DNA of 64,000 bases from Bacteroidales bacterium. GTDB lineage: Bacteria > Bacteroidota > Bacteroidia > Bacteroidales > VadinHA17. The notes under the pieces were generated by a model. The model was not told where the DNA came from. It saw nothing but the letters and a program-made list of their open reading frames with translations, and did not search any database. A program made the translations under genes and the position numbers. Positions 47,789 through 57,325 of the stretch are shown piece by piece. Numbering within the stretch: the stretch's first letter is position 1; every line of letters begins with the position of its first letter. The stretch lies in assembly GCA_025454815.1 (NCBI GenBank), contig JALONR010000006.1, positions 1 through 64,000 on the forward strand, given 5' to 3'.

Positions 47789-48232
47789 TCAGAAGTTTAT
47801 TCTCACCCCGAGCGAAACTACCCCTGTACTATTGTGATTGCCGGAGGGGATTTTTTCCAGCCTGGAATAGAACAGAACTTCAGCCTCCCGGGTTGTCCTG
47901 TTAATTTCGTCGCAAAGAGATTCCAGTGAACCAACTCTGTCCGGTTTCGAATTGATATATACAGATTCAGAAAATTTTGTGAAATCAGGTATTGCTGCCT
48001 CAAGCTTTTTATCCTGCTTCTTTTTGATAATGAGGTAAGTGACTATACCCCCGATGACAACCACAGCTCCACCGGCAATCAACAGCATTTCACCATCGCT
48101 GATCATACCGGGTAATTCATCGCTACGGTCCCTGTATCCTGCATAAAGAGACTGGGCTCCGGAATCAGGTGTGGCAACAGATATAATCAATACCACAATA
48201 GACAATCTGGTCAAAAATTTTCTGGTTTTCAT
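47789..48232 (-). CDS. Small exported protein with one membrane helix, unknown
   Basis: 147 residues from the ATG at 48232 (the longer frame starts at a TTG). Signal peptide LSIVVLIISVATPDSGAQ, then an acidic stretch, a membrane helix (MLLIAGGAVVVIGGIVTYLII) followed by KKKQDKK, and a C-terminal domain ending in VSLGVRINF. I do not recognise the family. It is divergent from another small secreted protein with a similar terminal strand. Confidence 0.65.
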   Translation of the reverse strand: MKTRKFLTRLSIVVLIISVATPDSGAQSLYAGYRDRSDELPGMISDGEMLLIAGGAVVVIGGIVTYLIIKKKQDKKLEAAIPDFTKFSESVYINSKPDRVGSLESLCDEINRTTREAEVLFYSRLEKIPSGNHNSTGVVSLGVRINF

Positions 48233-48465
48233 TCTTTCCGCATTTATGTTTAACAAAATAATTGTCCTTTATATCTGCAATTCAGACTGGAGACAAAGCA
48301 ATACCCCGATCCGTTCAGACCCCAAATGTCCAAAAGATACTTTATTGTGATCTTAACTACTTTGATTAATTTATCTTAATTATTTCATCTAATTTACTAT
48401 ACATTTTAAATATTTAGCATATCTTTTCTTGATTTTATTTGCGAGATCTTTAAAACCACTACGAT

Positions 48466-48981
48466 ATGAAGACTGTCATGATTATTGCTCTGATGGGTAT
48501 CATTTGTTCACTACCCGTCAGGGCACAGGTTTCTTCCACGATCACTGTGGAAAAGAAAGGACTGGCAAAGCATTACATTCAGAATGGTGAACGGCTTGAT
48601 CACAAGGAGATCAGGTCTGTTCTGTCCGGTTACCCGGGATCTGCAGATGAGTTTAAGAAATCTTCAAGGAATTCAGGAATAGGACTGGGACTTGTGGCGG
48701 GAGGATGCCTTGTGATTGGCGCCAACTCAATTATAGGGACCATTAAGGATCTCGAAGCCCTTAACAGCGGCAGCATGAATATTTCAGGCAGCAACACCGG
48801 AATATTCCTGGCAGGTTGCGGTATGGCTGTAGCGGGTATTCCTTTTCTGCTCAGGGGTAATTCACAGTTTATCAGGTCAATAAACCTTTATAACTCCCAA
48901 CCGGGACTTAGTCATTCACCCGGCACAAGCATCGTGGTAGCTGTCACCCCTGTCAGCGCCGGGCTAAAAATATGTTTTTAG
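48466..48981 (+). CDS. Small secreted hypothetical protein, two membrane-like segments
   Basis: 171 residues with a signal peptide (MIIALMGIICSLPVRAQ). Mature part: an N-terminal YIQNGERLDHKEIRSVLSGYPGSADEF segment, then two glycine-rich hydrophobic helices (GLGLVAGGCLVIGAN and FLAGCGMAVAGIPFLL), then NLYNSQ and a C-terminal strand ending GLKICF. This order occurs in a family of Bacteroidota hypotheticals of unknown role. A terminator follows 30 bases after the stop. Confidence 0.72.
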   Translation: MKTVMIIALMGIICSLPVRAQVSSTITVEKKGLAKHYIQNGERLDHKEIRSVLSGYPGSADEFKKSSRNSGIGLGLVAGGCLVIGANSIIGTIKDLEALNSGSMNISGSNTGIFLAGCGMAVAGIPFLLRGNSQFIRSINLYNSQPGLSHSPGTSIVVAVTPVSAGLKICF

Positions 48982-49011
48982 ACCTTATATCGATCCCTTC
49001 ACCGCTCAGTC

Positions 49012-49034
49012 ACAGGAAGTAATCCTGTTTTTCT
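49012..49034 (+). terminator. Intrinsic terminator after small secreted gene
   Basis: ACAGGA and TCCTGT pair over six bases with a five-base loop, followed directly by TTTTTCT. Confidence 0.6.
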
Positions 49035-49094
49035 CCGTTAGAATCAAGACCTTAGTCCACCAGAAGTCTTGTAAGCCATAATATCAGTTTTCGG

Positions 49095-49343
49095 TCATCT
49101 GGTACCAACCAGGTTCTCAATATATTTACGGCTTTTCATCTTCTTGATTTCTCTTTCACGTCTGATAGCAGTTGTCTTGTCCCTGAACTCTTCAGTATAG
49201 ACTAAGGTCCAGGGCCTGCCAGACCTGGTTGAAGGTGTAGCTCCTAGGTTGTGTTCAATAAGCCGTTCTGAAGGATCACTTGAATAACCGGTATAATACC
49301 GGCTCTTCAACTTACTGTAAATGATATAGACATAATATTCCAC
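49095..49343 (-). CDS. GIY-YIG domain protein (UPF0213-like)
   Basis: 82 residues, a single GIY-YIG domain: the motif appears as YYVYIIYSKLKSRYYTGYS, followed by RLIEHNLGATPSTRSGRPWTLVYTEEF with the conserved Arg, and a basic end. Proteins of this size are widespread, and whether they cut DNA is uncertain. It lies 50 bases from a tRNA gene on the same strand. There are no other signs of a mobile element around it. Confidence 0.88.
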   Translation of the reverse strand: MEYYVYIIYSKLKSRYYTGYSSDPSERLIEHNLGATPSTRSGRPWTLVYTEEFRDKTTAIRREREIKKMKSRKYIENLVGTR

Positions 49344-49394
49344 ATCACTAAATTACAAAAAAAACAGCCCGGGGTATATAGACCGGACTGTTTG

Positions 49395-49468
49395 TAGCGA
49401 GAGGGAGAATTGAACTCCCGACCTCATGATTATGAATCATGCGCTCTAACCAACTGAGCTATCTCGCC
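49395..49468 (-). tRNA. tRNA-Met (CAT anticodon)
   Basis: A full cloverleaf reads on the minus strand, 74 bases: acceptor GGCGAGA with TCTCGCT (one G-U), D-arm with AGCTCAGTTGGTTAGAGC, anticodon stem CATGA/TCATG with loop TTCATAA giving anticodon CAT, and T-arm with GTTCAAT. The anticodon stem lacks the three G-C pairs of initiator tRNA, so elongator Met is likeliest; Ile2 (lysidine-modified CAU) is a lesser possibility. CCA is not encoded. Confidence 0.93.
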
Positions 49469-49481
49469 ATATAAATATTTC

Positions 49482-49557
49482 ATTGAACTCCCGACCTTCC
49501 CGACACTTTGTGTCGGGACGCTCTAACCGTCTGATCCCGATCTATCGGGATCGCCAT
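49482..49557 (-). pseudogene. tRNA-Met-like remnant with arms replaced by palindromes
   Basis: Three blocks are shared exactly with the tRNA next to it: ATTGAACTCCCGACCT (49482-49497), CGCTCTAACC (49519-49528) and TCGCCAT (49551-49557), in the same order. Between them the anticodon arm is replaced by a perfect palindrome (arms TCCCGACAC and GTGTCGGGA, 49498-49518) and the D-arm side by another (arms TCCCGAT and ATCGGGA, 49535-49550). It cannot form a functional tRNA. Confidence 0.65.
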
Positions 49558-49671
49558 TTCACTCACAGGTCGGGTTTTCGAGGCTGCAAATATAAATATT
49601 TTTTCATTTTGCCCGGCAAACTTTTTCTTTTCAGCTATTATTTTTATATTGCATGAGACTCTCCCTCATAC

Positions 49672-50058
49672 ATGAGATCCAGATTCGAAATAGAGTACAC
49701 CCTCAACACCCCCGTACGAGTGCTCTACGACAGGTTAAGCACACCTGAAGGGCTCTCGGAATGGTTCGCCGATAATGTTACCGTGGAAGGTGACATCTTT
49801 ACATTTTTCTGGGATAAAACAGAAGCAAGGGCACGCCTCGTATACACCAGGGAAAACAAGGCAGTGAAATTCGAATGGCTCGATTTCCCTGACACCGACT
49901 CAAACTTCTTTGAATTCCGGATCGTCATTCATGAACTTACAAATGACACCGCACTCCTGATAACCGATCATGCAGAGGAGAACGAGGTGGATGACGCCCG
50001 CGACCTGTGGGATACCCAGATATCATACCTCAGAAAGGTGCTTGGCCTTACCGACTGA
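49672..50058 (+). CDS. START/AHSA1-like domain protein
   Basis: 128 residues, soluble. SRPBCC helix-grip fold is suggested by RFEIEYTLNTPVRVLYDRLSTPEGLSEWFADNV, strands VKFEWLDFPDTD and FFEFRIVIHE, and a long C-terminal helix ARDLWDTQISYLRKVLG. Such proteins bind hydrophobic ligands. In this phylum they often occur as single genes of unknown role. The LptF/G gene follows after its own promoter. Confidence 0.85.
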   Translation: MRSRFEIEYTLNTPVRVLYDRLSTPEGLSEWFADNVTVEGDIFTFFWDKTEARARLVYTRENKAVKFEWLDFPDTDSNFFEFRIVIHELTNDTALLITDHAEENEVDDARDLWDTQISYLRKVLGLTD

Positions 50059-50064
50059 AAGAGC

Positions 50065-50096
50065 TTTGCATCTTTCTCAAAAATAACGTACGTTTG
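50065..50096 (+). promoter_or_regulatory. Consensus promoter of LptF/G-glycosyltransferase operon
   Basis: TTTG at 50065-50068, 20 bases, then TACGTTTG at 50089-50096: a full match to the Bacteroidota TTTG-N19-21-TAnnTTTG promoter. The LptF/G ATG is 17 bases after the -7 element, so the leader is about 10 bases. Confidence 0.75.
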
Positions 50097-50112
50097 CACC
50101 ACACCCGCGAAA

Positions 50113-51612
50113 ATGAAGAAGATCGATCTGTTCATGATAAGATCGTTTATAGGACCGTTGATACTGACGTTCTTCATTGTGCTCATTATCTTTATCCTCC
50201 AGTTCCTCTGGATGTACGTCGATGAACTTGCTGGCAAGGGACTCGAACCTCGCGTGCTGGCGGAGCTCCTCTTTCAGTTCTCCCTGACATTTGTTCCCCT
50301 CTCCCTCCCCCTGGCTATCCTCCTCGCATCATTGATGACCTTCGGCAACCTGGGAGAATTCCTCGAACTCACCGCACTCAAATCAGCCGGCGTACCACTG
50401 CAGAGGATTATGATGCCCATTTTCATCTTTGCAGCCATCCTCGCCGCAGGCTCATTCCTCTTCGCTGATTATGTCCTTCCAATCTCCACAAGAAAGGCAA
50501 GAACCCTGCTGATGGACATCCGCAGGATGAGACCCGAACTGAATATCCAGGCAGGAACCTTCTACAACGGCATCGACGGATTCAGCATCAAGATCACAGA
50601 TAAGGACCCGGAAACCAACCGCCTCGACGGGGTCTACATCTATGACCACCGCGAAGGAATCGGAAACACCTCCGTCATTCATGCAGACTCAGGATACATG
50701 AATGTGACACCTGATGAGAGCGGGCTCATCCTGACACTCTTCAACGGCTACGCTTACAAGGACATTGAAGAAAAGAACGTCCCCCAGGATAAAAGGAAAT
50801 ACCCCTTCAGACGCGACAGATTCACGGAACAGACCATGGTAATTGAACTGACAGGATTCGGTCTCAACAGGTCGGCAATGGATATCTACCGGTCAAACTA
50901 CGCCATGCTCAACACCTCCGACCTGACTTTCTTCATAGACTCACTCTCCACCAGGTTCAGCTCAAGAACCGATGCATACTACTCGGAGTTCAAACAGACA
51001 AGACTGATGACCCCCGGACAGTTCTACTATCCTTCAAATACTAAGGAAGATGACTCAGCTGCAGTGTGGAAAACAGAGAAGTTCAATACCAGGACTATCT
51101 TTGACACCCTCAGTTTCATGGATAAGAACACTACCATAAGCCGTGCGCTCAGTTTCGCCCGTGAGGGTACTTCCTTCATGACCGAAAAAAGCGAGGCGCT
51201 GATTGCCGAGGCAAAGAACCTGAAAAAATATGAGGCCGAAAAATACAAACGTTTCACCCTTCCCCTCGCATGCCTGGTATTTTTCTTTATCGGGGCACCC
51301 CTGGGAGCAATAATCAGGAAGGGAGGACTGGGCACGCCGGCAGTTATCTCAGTGCTCTTCTTTGTCTTTTATTATGTGATCTCCCTCTCCGGCGAGAAAT
51401 TTGCCAAAGAACTGATAATAAGCGTTCCCCTGGGCATGCTGGCCTCTACCATCATACTCCTGCCAATCGGCGTATTCCTCACCTATAAGGCCACAACCGA
51501 CGCCGCTATAATGAATGCCGAAACATACATTCTGTTCTTCAGGAAGATAGGGGCACTACTTACCGGCATTAAGCCTGAAAAGGATGATGAAGATACTGGC
51601 ACTCGCGCCTAG
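50113..51612 (+). CDS. LptF/LptG-family permease (YjgP/YjgQ)
   Basis: 499 residues. Three N-terminal helices (first LILTFFIVLIIFILQFLWM), a jellyroll-like periplasmic part (~130-400), and three C-terminal helices beginning FTLPLACLVFFFIGAPLGAIIRKGG, a YjgP/YjgQ signature. LptF and LptG form the inner-membrane core that lifts lipopolysaccharide with the LptB ATPase. The protein is longer than the 360-residue E. coli forms because of an extended periplasmic segment, as usual in Bacteroidota. It leads a run of genes including two glycosyltransferases. Confidence 0.9.
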   Translation: MKKIDLFMIRSFIGPLILTFFIVLIIFILQFLWMYVDELAGKGLEPRVLAELLFQFSLTFVPLSLPLAILLASLMTFGNLGEFLELTALKSAGVPLQRIMMPIFIFAAILAAGSFLFADYVLPISTRKARTLLMDIRRMRPELNIQAGTFYNGIDGFSIKITDKDPETNRLDGVYIYDHREGIGNTSVIHADSGYMNVTPDESGLILTLFNGYAYKDIEEKNVPQDKRKYPFRRDRFTEQTMVIELTGFGLNRSAMDIYRSNYAMLNTSDLTFFIDSLSTRFSSRTDAYYSEFKQTRLMTPGQFYYPSNTKEDDSAAVWKTEKFNTRTIFDTLSFMDKNTTISRALSFAREGTSFMTEKSEALIAEAKNLKKYEAEKYKRFTLPLACLVFFFIGAPLGAIIRKGGLGTPAVISVLFFVFYYVISLSGEKFAKELIISVPLGMLASTIILLPIGVFLTYKATTDAAIMNAETYILFFRKIGALLTGIKPEKDDEDTGTRA

Positions 51613-52798
51613 ACCACTATGGCCCGCACATGACGGCGGAACAGTGGCAACAGCGAGATGCCTCCGGGGACTGGCAGCCGCAGGAGCTGATTTGACACTT
51701 CTCTCAATGAGAACGGAGAAACATCCTGAAGGGGATGCTTCAGCCGGTGAACATCCGGACCGATATCTGACCAGATACAGGGAAATACACCTGAACACCC
51801 GTATTAACCCCTTTTCGATGCTCCTGAATCTGCTGTTCTCTGACAAACCCTATGACCTTGCCCGCTTCAGGTCTCCGGCATTCTCAGAAGCGGTCGCCGC
51901 AGAACTCGGAAAAACACATTTTGACCTCATTCATTGCGAAGGCCTTGCTTTTACACTTTACCTTGATGAAATAAGAAAACATACCGGGGTACCGGTTGTG
52001 ATGCGGGCACACAACCTGGAGCACAACATCAGGAAGATGATGGCAAAAACTGAAATATCACCTCTCCGCAAGGCCTACCTCTTAAACCTTTCACACAGAC
52101 TCCTTGAACTGGAGAAACAGGCAGCAAGCCGGTTTGATGCCGTGGTGCCCATAAGTGAACCGGACAGCCGGTGGTTCTCATCAGCAGCACCGGCAAAGCC
52201 TGTTTTCCTGTCAGCTACCGGGGCCGATGACGTGGGATATATTCCAGAACCTGAAACAGATAACCCGCGGGTTGGATTCATGGGATCAATGAACTGGCAA
52301 CCAAACGCGGAAGGAATAAGATGGTTCATTAAATCGGTCTGGCCCCGCGTTTTGCTGAAAATTCCCGAAGCAACACTTCATATTGCCGGAAAGGGACTTC
52401 GTCATCGTGATACCTTCCTCCCCGGCGGAAGGAACATATACATCGAGGGTGAACCTGATGATGCCCGTCGCTTCATGGCTTCAAACCATGTCCTGATTTC
52501 CCCGCTCTTCACAGGAAGCGGTATCAGGATTAAAATAATTGATGCCTTGAGCACCGGCAGACCCGTGGTGGCATCATCCGTCGCGGTGGCAGGACTGAAG
52601 GCCGTCCACGGCAGGGATCTGGCTGTGGCTGATGACGAGGATTCATTCAGCAACGCAATTGTGAAATACCTGCAGGACCCGGCACTGAGATCCTCTGCGG
52701 GCAAGGCGGCAATTGAGCTTGTGCGTACAGAATACGACAACCGTGACCTTACAATCCGGCTGTATGAATTTTATGAAGAACTGAGCCGTGGCCGCTGA
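51584..52798 (+). CDS. Glycosyltransferase family 4-like
   Basis: 404 residues, two Rossmann domains of GT-B type. N-terminal ILALAPRPLWPAHDGGTVATA, linker region VVMRAHNLEHN, C-terminal VGFMGSMNWQPNAEG and GSGIRIKIIDALSTGRPVVAS, with the nucleotide-sugar site Glu replaced in its usual place by Lys-Ile-Ile-Asp. It overlaps the LptF/G gene by 29 bases and the next gene by 11. It probably adds a sugar to an envelope glycan at the cytoplasmic face. Confidence 0.88.
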   Translation: MMKILALAPRPLWPAHDGGTVATARCLRGLAAAGADLTLLSMRTEKHPEGDASAGEHPDRYLTRYREIHLNTRINPFSMLLNLLFSDKPYDLARFRSPAFSEAVAAELGKTHFDLIHCEGLAFTLYLDEIRKHTGVPVVMRAHNLEHNIRKMMAKTEISPLRKAYLLNLSHRLLELEKQAASRFDAVVPISEPDSRWFSSAAPAKPVFLSATGADDVGYIPEPETDNPRVGFMGSMNWQPNAEGIRWFIKSVWPRVLLKIPEATLHIAGKGLRHRDTFLPGGRNIYIEGEPDDARRFMASNHVLISPLFTGSGIRIKIIDALSTGRPVVASSVAVAGLKAVHGRDLAVADDEDSFSNAIVKYLQDPALRSSAGKAAIELVRTEYDNRDLTIRLYEFYEELSRGR

Positions 52799-53960
52799 AA
52801 TAATACTTGCAACAGTGACGCTCCTCCTGGCATGGACCTATTTCCTGTACCCGGTGGGGGTTATCACTGTGGCCCGGCTCATAAAAAAGGGGAAGAAAGT
52901 GCCGGCGGCCAACACAAAAGAAGCGCCACTGCCTTTAATTACCGTGATTATGTCTCTTTATAATGAAGAGAAAATCATTGAGGCGAAGATGAAAAGCATG
53001 CTGGAATCAGACTATCCTTCTGACAGGATTGAGTTCCTCATAGGGTCAGACGGCTCAACTGACGCCACAGATTCAATGGTGATGCGCTATGCCTCCGCTG
53101 ATACCAGGATCAGGTTTATCCGCAACGCGGAAAGGAATGGGAAACCGTCGGTGCTCAACCAACTGGCTTCAATGGCAACAGGTGAGATACTTGTGATTAC
53201 TGATGCAAATGTGATCCTGACACCACAGACGATCAGGAGGCTTGCTGCTGGATTTGCAGACCCACGCACCGGCCTTTGTGATGCAACAGTTTACCCGCGC
53301 AGTGCAGACCACACGGGCATTACACGGCAGGAGAACCTTTATGGCAGGTTCGAGACAAACCTCAAGAGAGCCGAAGGTGACCTCTGGGGTGCTATGCCAG
53401 GCCCATACGGAGGTTGTTACGCAGTCCGGCGGCATCTGTTTCCCATTTTGCCGGAAAACATCCTGGTTGACGACCTCTTTGCCGGTCTTTCAGTGCTGCG
53501 GAAGAATAACAGAGCCATCAATATACCTGACGCCGCGGTCTGTGAAGATACCCAGCCTGAAATGAAGGAACAGTACCTCCGGCGGGTAAGGATAGCAGCC
53601 GGATCGTTCCAGAACCTGTTTCACTTCGGACCGTTTCCCTCACGAAGGTTCAGCGTCATTTTTACATTTCTTTCTCATAAGATAATGAGGTGGTTAACCC
53701 CTTTCCTGATACTCCTGTTTTTCATGACAACGGTCATTCTTTCAGCCCGCTCTGATTTCTATTTTTGTCTGACAGCATTTCAGCTGATTTTCATAATTTT
53801 GTCAGCGCTTGACCTGGTGCTGTACAGGAAGGGAAAAAAGGTCGGATATCTTAGGTATGTAACCCATTTCCTGCTTATGAATGCAGCACTGGCTGCAGGG
53901 TTTGTGAAGGCACTGAGAGGAGTTGAACAAGGGATATGGGAACCCACCAAACGTGTTTAG
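52788..53960 (+). CDS. Membrane-bound glycosyltransferase family 2
   Basis: 390 residues from a GTG start. N-terminal membrane helix, then GT-A domain: [44 protein letters not shown] (DXD-like), and [11 protein letters not shown]-like [11 protein letters not shown] region of processive synthases, followed by C-terminal helices (residues ~295-370). It resembles beta-glycan synthases or chain-elongating enzymes. It lies between a GT4 gene and ribBA. Confidence 0.88.
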   Translation: MAAEIILATVTLLLAWTYFLYPVGVITVARLIKKGKKVPAANTKEAPLPLITVIMSLYNEEKIIEAKMKSMLESDYPSDRIEFLIGSDGSTDATDSMVMRYASADTRIRFIRNAERNGKPSVLNQLASMATGEILVITDANVILTPQTIRRLAAGFADPRTGLCDATVYPRSADHTGITRQENLYGRFETNLKRAEGDLWGAMPGPYGGCYAVRRHLFPILPENILVDDLFAGLSVLRKNNRAINIPDAAVCEDTQPEMKEQYLRRVRIAAGSFQNLFHFGPFPSRRFSVIFTFLSHKIMRWLTPFLILLFFMTTVILSARSDFYFCLTAFQLIFIILSALDLVLYRKGKKVGYLRYVTHFLLMNAALAAGFVKALRGVEQGIWEPTKRV

Positions 53961-53961
53961 A

Positions 53962-55206
53962 ATGACGAAAGATACAAAGCTGAATACAATCATTGAGGCC
54001 ATCGAGGAGATCCGGGCGGGAAGGGTGGTTATCGTTGTTGACGATGAAGACAGGGAAAATGAGGGCGATTTTATCTGCGCCGCCGAACTTGTCACTCCCG
54101 AGATAGTAAACTTCATGGCCACACACGGCCGCGGGCTGATATGTGTACCGCTACCTGAGGAGAGATGCGAGGAGCTTGATCTTGACATGATGGTCGGACA
54201 TAATACCTCCCTCCACGAGACAGCTTTTACCGTTTCCGTTGACCTGCTCAGCCCTGATACCTCCACCGGCATCTCCGCAAAAGACAGGGCACTGACAATC
54301 AAGGCACTGGTAAACCCTGACACCAAACCTTATCAGCTCGGAAGACCCGGACATATATTCCCTCTCAAGGCACGTACAAAAGGTGTGCTGCGAAGGGCAG
54401 GTCATACGGAGGCAGCCGTGGACCTCTCCAGGCTGGCAGGATTGAACCCGGGAGGCGTACTGGTTGAGATAATGAACGAAGACGGATCCATGGCAAGGCT
54501 GCCGGACCTTCTTAAATTATCTGAAAAATTCGGGATCAAGGTCATATCCATACGAGATCTTATCCGCTACCGGCTCGGCATTGAATCAATAGTTGAGATG
54601 GGTGAACAGGTCAAGCTGCCCACCGAATACGGCGACTTTGACTTCATCCCTTTCAGGCAGGTAAGCAACGGGCTGGAGCATGCCGCCCTGGTCAAGGGCA
54701 ACTGGACAAAGGATGAACCGGTGCTGGTGAGGGTCCATTCATCATGTTTTACAGGAGACATTTTCGCATCCAAAAGATGCGACTGCGGGCCTCAGTTGCA
54801 CAAGGCCATGGAGATGGTTGATGCCGAAGGGAAGGGAGCCATTATTTACCTGAACCAGGAAGGAAGGGGCATAGGTCTGATAAACAAGATCCGTACATAC
54901 AAACTCCAGGAACAGGGCCGGGATACGGTTCAGGCCAACATTGAGCTGGGCTTCAGGGAGGATGAACGCGACTACGGCATCGGCGCAAATATTATGAGGA
55001 GCATAGGTCTCGGGAAAGTCAGGCTTATCTCCAACAACCCGGTAAAAAGGGCCGGTCTCGAAGGATACGGAATTACCATTGTTGATACCGTGCCGCTGGT
55101 GATACCGCCAAACCCGTTCAACTTGTTTTACCTTGAGACCAAGGCCACCAAGATGGGGCACAGCCTTTCATGCTACAAAACGCCAACAAAAGGCGAAAAT
55201 GACTGA
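53962..55206 (+). CDS. ribBA: Bifunctional RibBA: DHBP synthase / GTP cyclohydrolase II
   Basis: 414 residues from ATG 53962, which directly follows the preceding stop; an extension into that gene is not used. The DHBP synthase half has [16 protein letters not shown] and [11 protein letters not shown], then [10 protein letters not shown] and [13 protein letters not shown]. The GTP cyclohydrolase II half carries the zinc motif [34 protein letters not shown] and [11 protein letters not shown]. It supplies both starting reactions of riboflavin synthesis. It overlaps fmt by 8 bases. Confidence 0.97.
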   Translation: MTKDTKLNTIIEAIEEIRAGRVVIVVDDEDRENEGDFICAAELVTPEIVNFMATHGRGLICVPLPEERCEELDLDMMVGHNTSLHETAFTVSVDLLSPDTSTGISAKDRALTIKALVNPDTKPYQLGRPGHIFPLKARTKGVLRRAGHTEAAVDLSRLAGLNPGGVLVEIMNEDGSMARLPDLLKLSEKFGIKVISIRDLIRYRLGIESIVEMGEQVKLPTEYGDFDFIPFRQVSNGLEHAALVKGNWTKDEPVLVRVHSSCFTGDIFASKRCDCGPQLHKAMEMVDAEGKGAIIYLNQEGRGIGLINKIRTYKLQEQGRDTVQANIELGFREDERDYGIGANIMRSIGLGKVRLISNNPVKRAGLEGYGITIVDTVPLVIPPNPFNLFYLETKATKMGHSLSCYKTPTKGEND

Positions 55207-56155
55207 AAGCCTGCCACGGATAGTATTCATGGGCACACCGGAATTTGCCGTTGCAAGCCTCCGCGCCCTGCATAATGCAGGTCACTGCATCGAAGCAGTG
55301 GTGACTGCCACGGATAAACCAGCAGGCAGGGGAAGAAAGATCATATTCAGTCCTGTCAAGGAGTATGCTCTTGAGCACGGTTTTAAGATACTTCAGCCGG
55401 AAAAACTCCGTGACCCGGATTTCATCGCAGCGCTGAAAGACCTTGAAGCAGACATTTTTGTAGTGGTTGCCTTCCGCATGCTCCCTGAAGAGGTCTGGAG
55501 CATGCCACGACTGGGCACCTTCAATCTTCATGCATCTCTTCTTCCCCAATACAGGGGAGCAGCTCCCATAAACCATGCAATCATAAATGGCGAAACCCGT
55601 ACTGGCGTAACCACATTCCTGATTGACAGGGAGATAGATACAGGGATGCTACTTCTTTCACGCGAAACGTCAATTAATCAGGATGATAATGCCGGCAGCC
55701 TGCATGACCGCCTTATGAAACTGGGGGCCGCACTTGTCGTCGAGACAGCGGCAGGCCTTGGCAACGGCAGTCTTAAGCCTGTTCCGCAAAAGGTCAACCC
55801 GGATGAGATAATCAAACCGGCGCCGAAGATATTCCCGGCTGATAATGTCGTTGACTGGAAAAAGCCGGTTGTAAAGGTGCATAACATGGTTAGGGGTCTC
55901 ACTCCCTCCCCCGGAGCCGCAACGATGCTCCGGAAGGGTGACAAGGTTATCCGCCTGAAGATAATTGCAACCCGCATCATAAATGAGATCACAGGAGAAC
56001 CTGCCACAATTAAAGTAAAGGATAAATCAAGGTTGCTGATTTCCTGCGCAGACGGTACAATTGAGATTCTCTCACTGATACCGGAGGGCCGCAAGCTCAT
56101 GACCGCTTCTGAATTTCTTCGCGGATTTGACGTCTCCGGCTGGGAACTGATATAA
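55199..56155 (+). CDS. fmt: Methionyl-tRNA formyltransferase
   Basis: 318 residues from the ATG at 55199; the longer upstream frame lies within ribBA and is rejected. N-terminal formyltransferase domain with [40 protein letters not shown] and [12 protein letters not shown] (catalytic Asn-His-Asp). A C-terminal OB-like domain follows. It formylates initiator Met-tRNA. The ribBA-fmt coupling by an ATGACTGA overlap is notable, since no functional link is known. Confidence 0.96.
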   Translation: MTESLPRIVFMGTPEFAVASLRALHNAGHCIEAVVTATDKPAGRGRKIIFSPVKEYALEHGFKILQPEKLRDPDFIAALKDLEADIFVVVAFRMLPEEVWSMPRLGTFNLHASLLPQYRGAAPINHAIINGETRTGVTTFLIDREIDTGMLLLSRETSINQDDNAGSLHDRLMKLGAALVVETAAGLGNGSLKPVPQKVNPDEIIKPAPKIFPADNVVDWKKPVVKVHNMVRGLTPSPGAATMLRKGDKVIRLKIIATRIINEITGEPATIKVKDKSRLLISCADGTIEILSLIPEGRKLMTASEFLRGFDVSGWELI

Positions 56156-56160
56156 CCCTT

Positions 56161-57216
56161 CTACCTGATTCTCAGTTTCTGTCCGGGACGGCATTCAGTA
56201 CCCTCGTCCATAAGGTTCATCTTATATAGTGAAGAAAGCCTCACAGCATACTTCTGAGAAATGCTGTACATTGTCTCACCGGCTTCCGCAACATGAACAG
56301 AAAAGCCCTGTGCCGCCTTCGAGCGCTTGGGCTGCAGGTAGATTACCTGGCCCGGAGATAGGACACTCCCCGACGGCAGATCGTTATATCGGGTTATCTC
56401 CCATGAAAGAAGCTGGTGTCTGTCAGCCAGTGATTCATATGTATCTCCTTCTTCCACAATGATGTATTCCACGTTGTTGTTCTCCAGGGTCTTTTTCCCG
56501 GTGTCCAGCCTTATCACCTTTATCGGCTCTTCGGTCTCGCGTGACGGAACGGTCCTGGCAGGAGAAGGCTGAGACGGTGCTGATGTTGCAGCAGTCTTTG
56601 CAGCTTCACTTCCGCCGGTTACCGGAGGAGAGCCGGAATCTGGCTGGCGCACCCCTGCAGAAACTGCTTCTCCCGTATCATAAGCCCACAACCGGTATTC
56701 TTCGATCTTTCGGATAAGAAGCTCAGGGTACTTTGGATCGGTAGCATATCCTGCCTTCTTCAGACCATGCGCCCATCCTTTGTAATCTGTGGGGCTCAGC
56801 CTGAAAAGATCCCGGTATCGTGACCCGCTGACAAGGAACTCCGAATGGTCAATGTATGACTCCTCCGCTGAAGAGTATACCCTGAAACACTCCCCCCGCC
56901 TGTTATCATCATGGTATATTTTCCTGCCGGTCCAGCTGCTGTGACACTTTATACCGAAATGGTTGTTTCCCTGGGTGGCAAGCCTGCTGCGCCCGTAATT
57001 CGATTCCAGCATCCCCTGGGCCAGGGTTATACTGGCCGGTATTCCGGTCCTTTTCATCTCACTGACAGCCAGTGAACCGTATTTACTCAGATAATCAATG
57101 GCGTAATCCCTTGCCGGCCCTAAGGGCTCGCTGCTGCGGGCAGCCCTCCTCGATGAACTGCATGAGGCAAGCAACAGAATGAAAGCAAGAAATGTATATA
57201 GTGCAATATTTTTCAT
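56161..57216 (-). CDS. Lipoprotein glucosaminidase with LysM domains
   Basis: 351 residues from the ATG at 57216. Lipobox LASC puts the lipidated Cys at residue 19. A FlgJ-type N-acetylglucosaminidase domain (residues ~35-190) contains ITLAQGMLESNYGRSRLA with the catalytic Glu, then NNHFGIKCHSSW and FRVYSSAEESYIDHSEFL. A Pro/Ser linker follows, and two LysM domains near the end (EEGDTYESLADRHQL and EAGETMYSISQKYAVR). It should remodel peptidoglycan at the envelope. It has a full-consensus promoter. Confidence 0.93.
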   Translation of the reverse strand: MKNIALYTFLAFILLLASCSSSRRAARSSEPLGPARDYAIDYLSKYGSLAVSEMKRTGIPASITLAQGMLESNYGRSRLATQGNNHFGIKCHSSWTGRKIYHDDNRRGECFRVYSSAEESYIDHSEFLVSGSRYRDLFRLSPTDYKGWAHGLKKAGYATDPKYPELLIRKIEEYRLWAYDTGEAVSAGVRQPDSGSPPVTGGSEAAKTAATSAPSQPSPARTVPSRETEEPIKVIRLDTGKKTLENNNVEYIIVEEGDTYESLADRHQLLSWEITRYNDLPSGSVLSPGQVIYLQPKRSKAAQGFSVHVAEAGETMYSISQKYAVRLSSLYKMNLMDEGTECRPGQKLRIR

Positions 57217-57230
57217 CCGAAGGGTTTTGA

Positions 57231-57263
57231 CAAAAATATAAAAATGTCGGCACCCCCGACAAA
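57231..57263 (-). promoter_or_regulatory. Consensus promoter of glucosaminidase gene
   Basis: On the minus strand TTTG (57260-57263), 21 bases, TATTTTTG (57231-57238): both elements match. The -7 element lies 14 bases before the ATG at 57216, giving a leader of about 8-10 bases. Confidence 0.7.
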
Positions 57264-57325
57264 CCATGCATCCGGAGGTAAAAATATTATTACTTTTATG
57301 GCTCTGTAAATCACAGTTATCACCT

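Noticed and set aside
49672-50058. GIY-YIG protein plus tRNA considered as a mobile element insertion site
   Set aside because: No integrase, direct repeats or compositional change is visible around the tRNA; the GIY-YIG protein belongs to a widespread small family.
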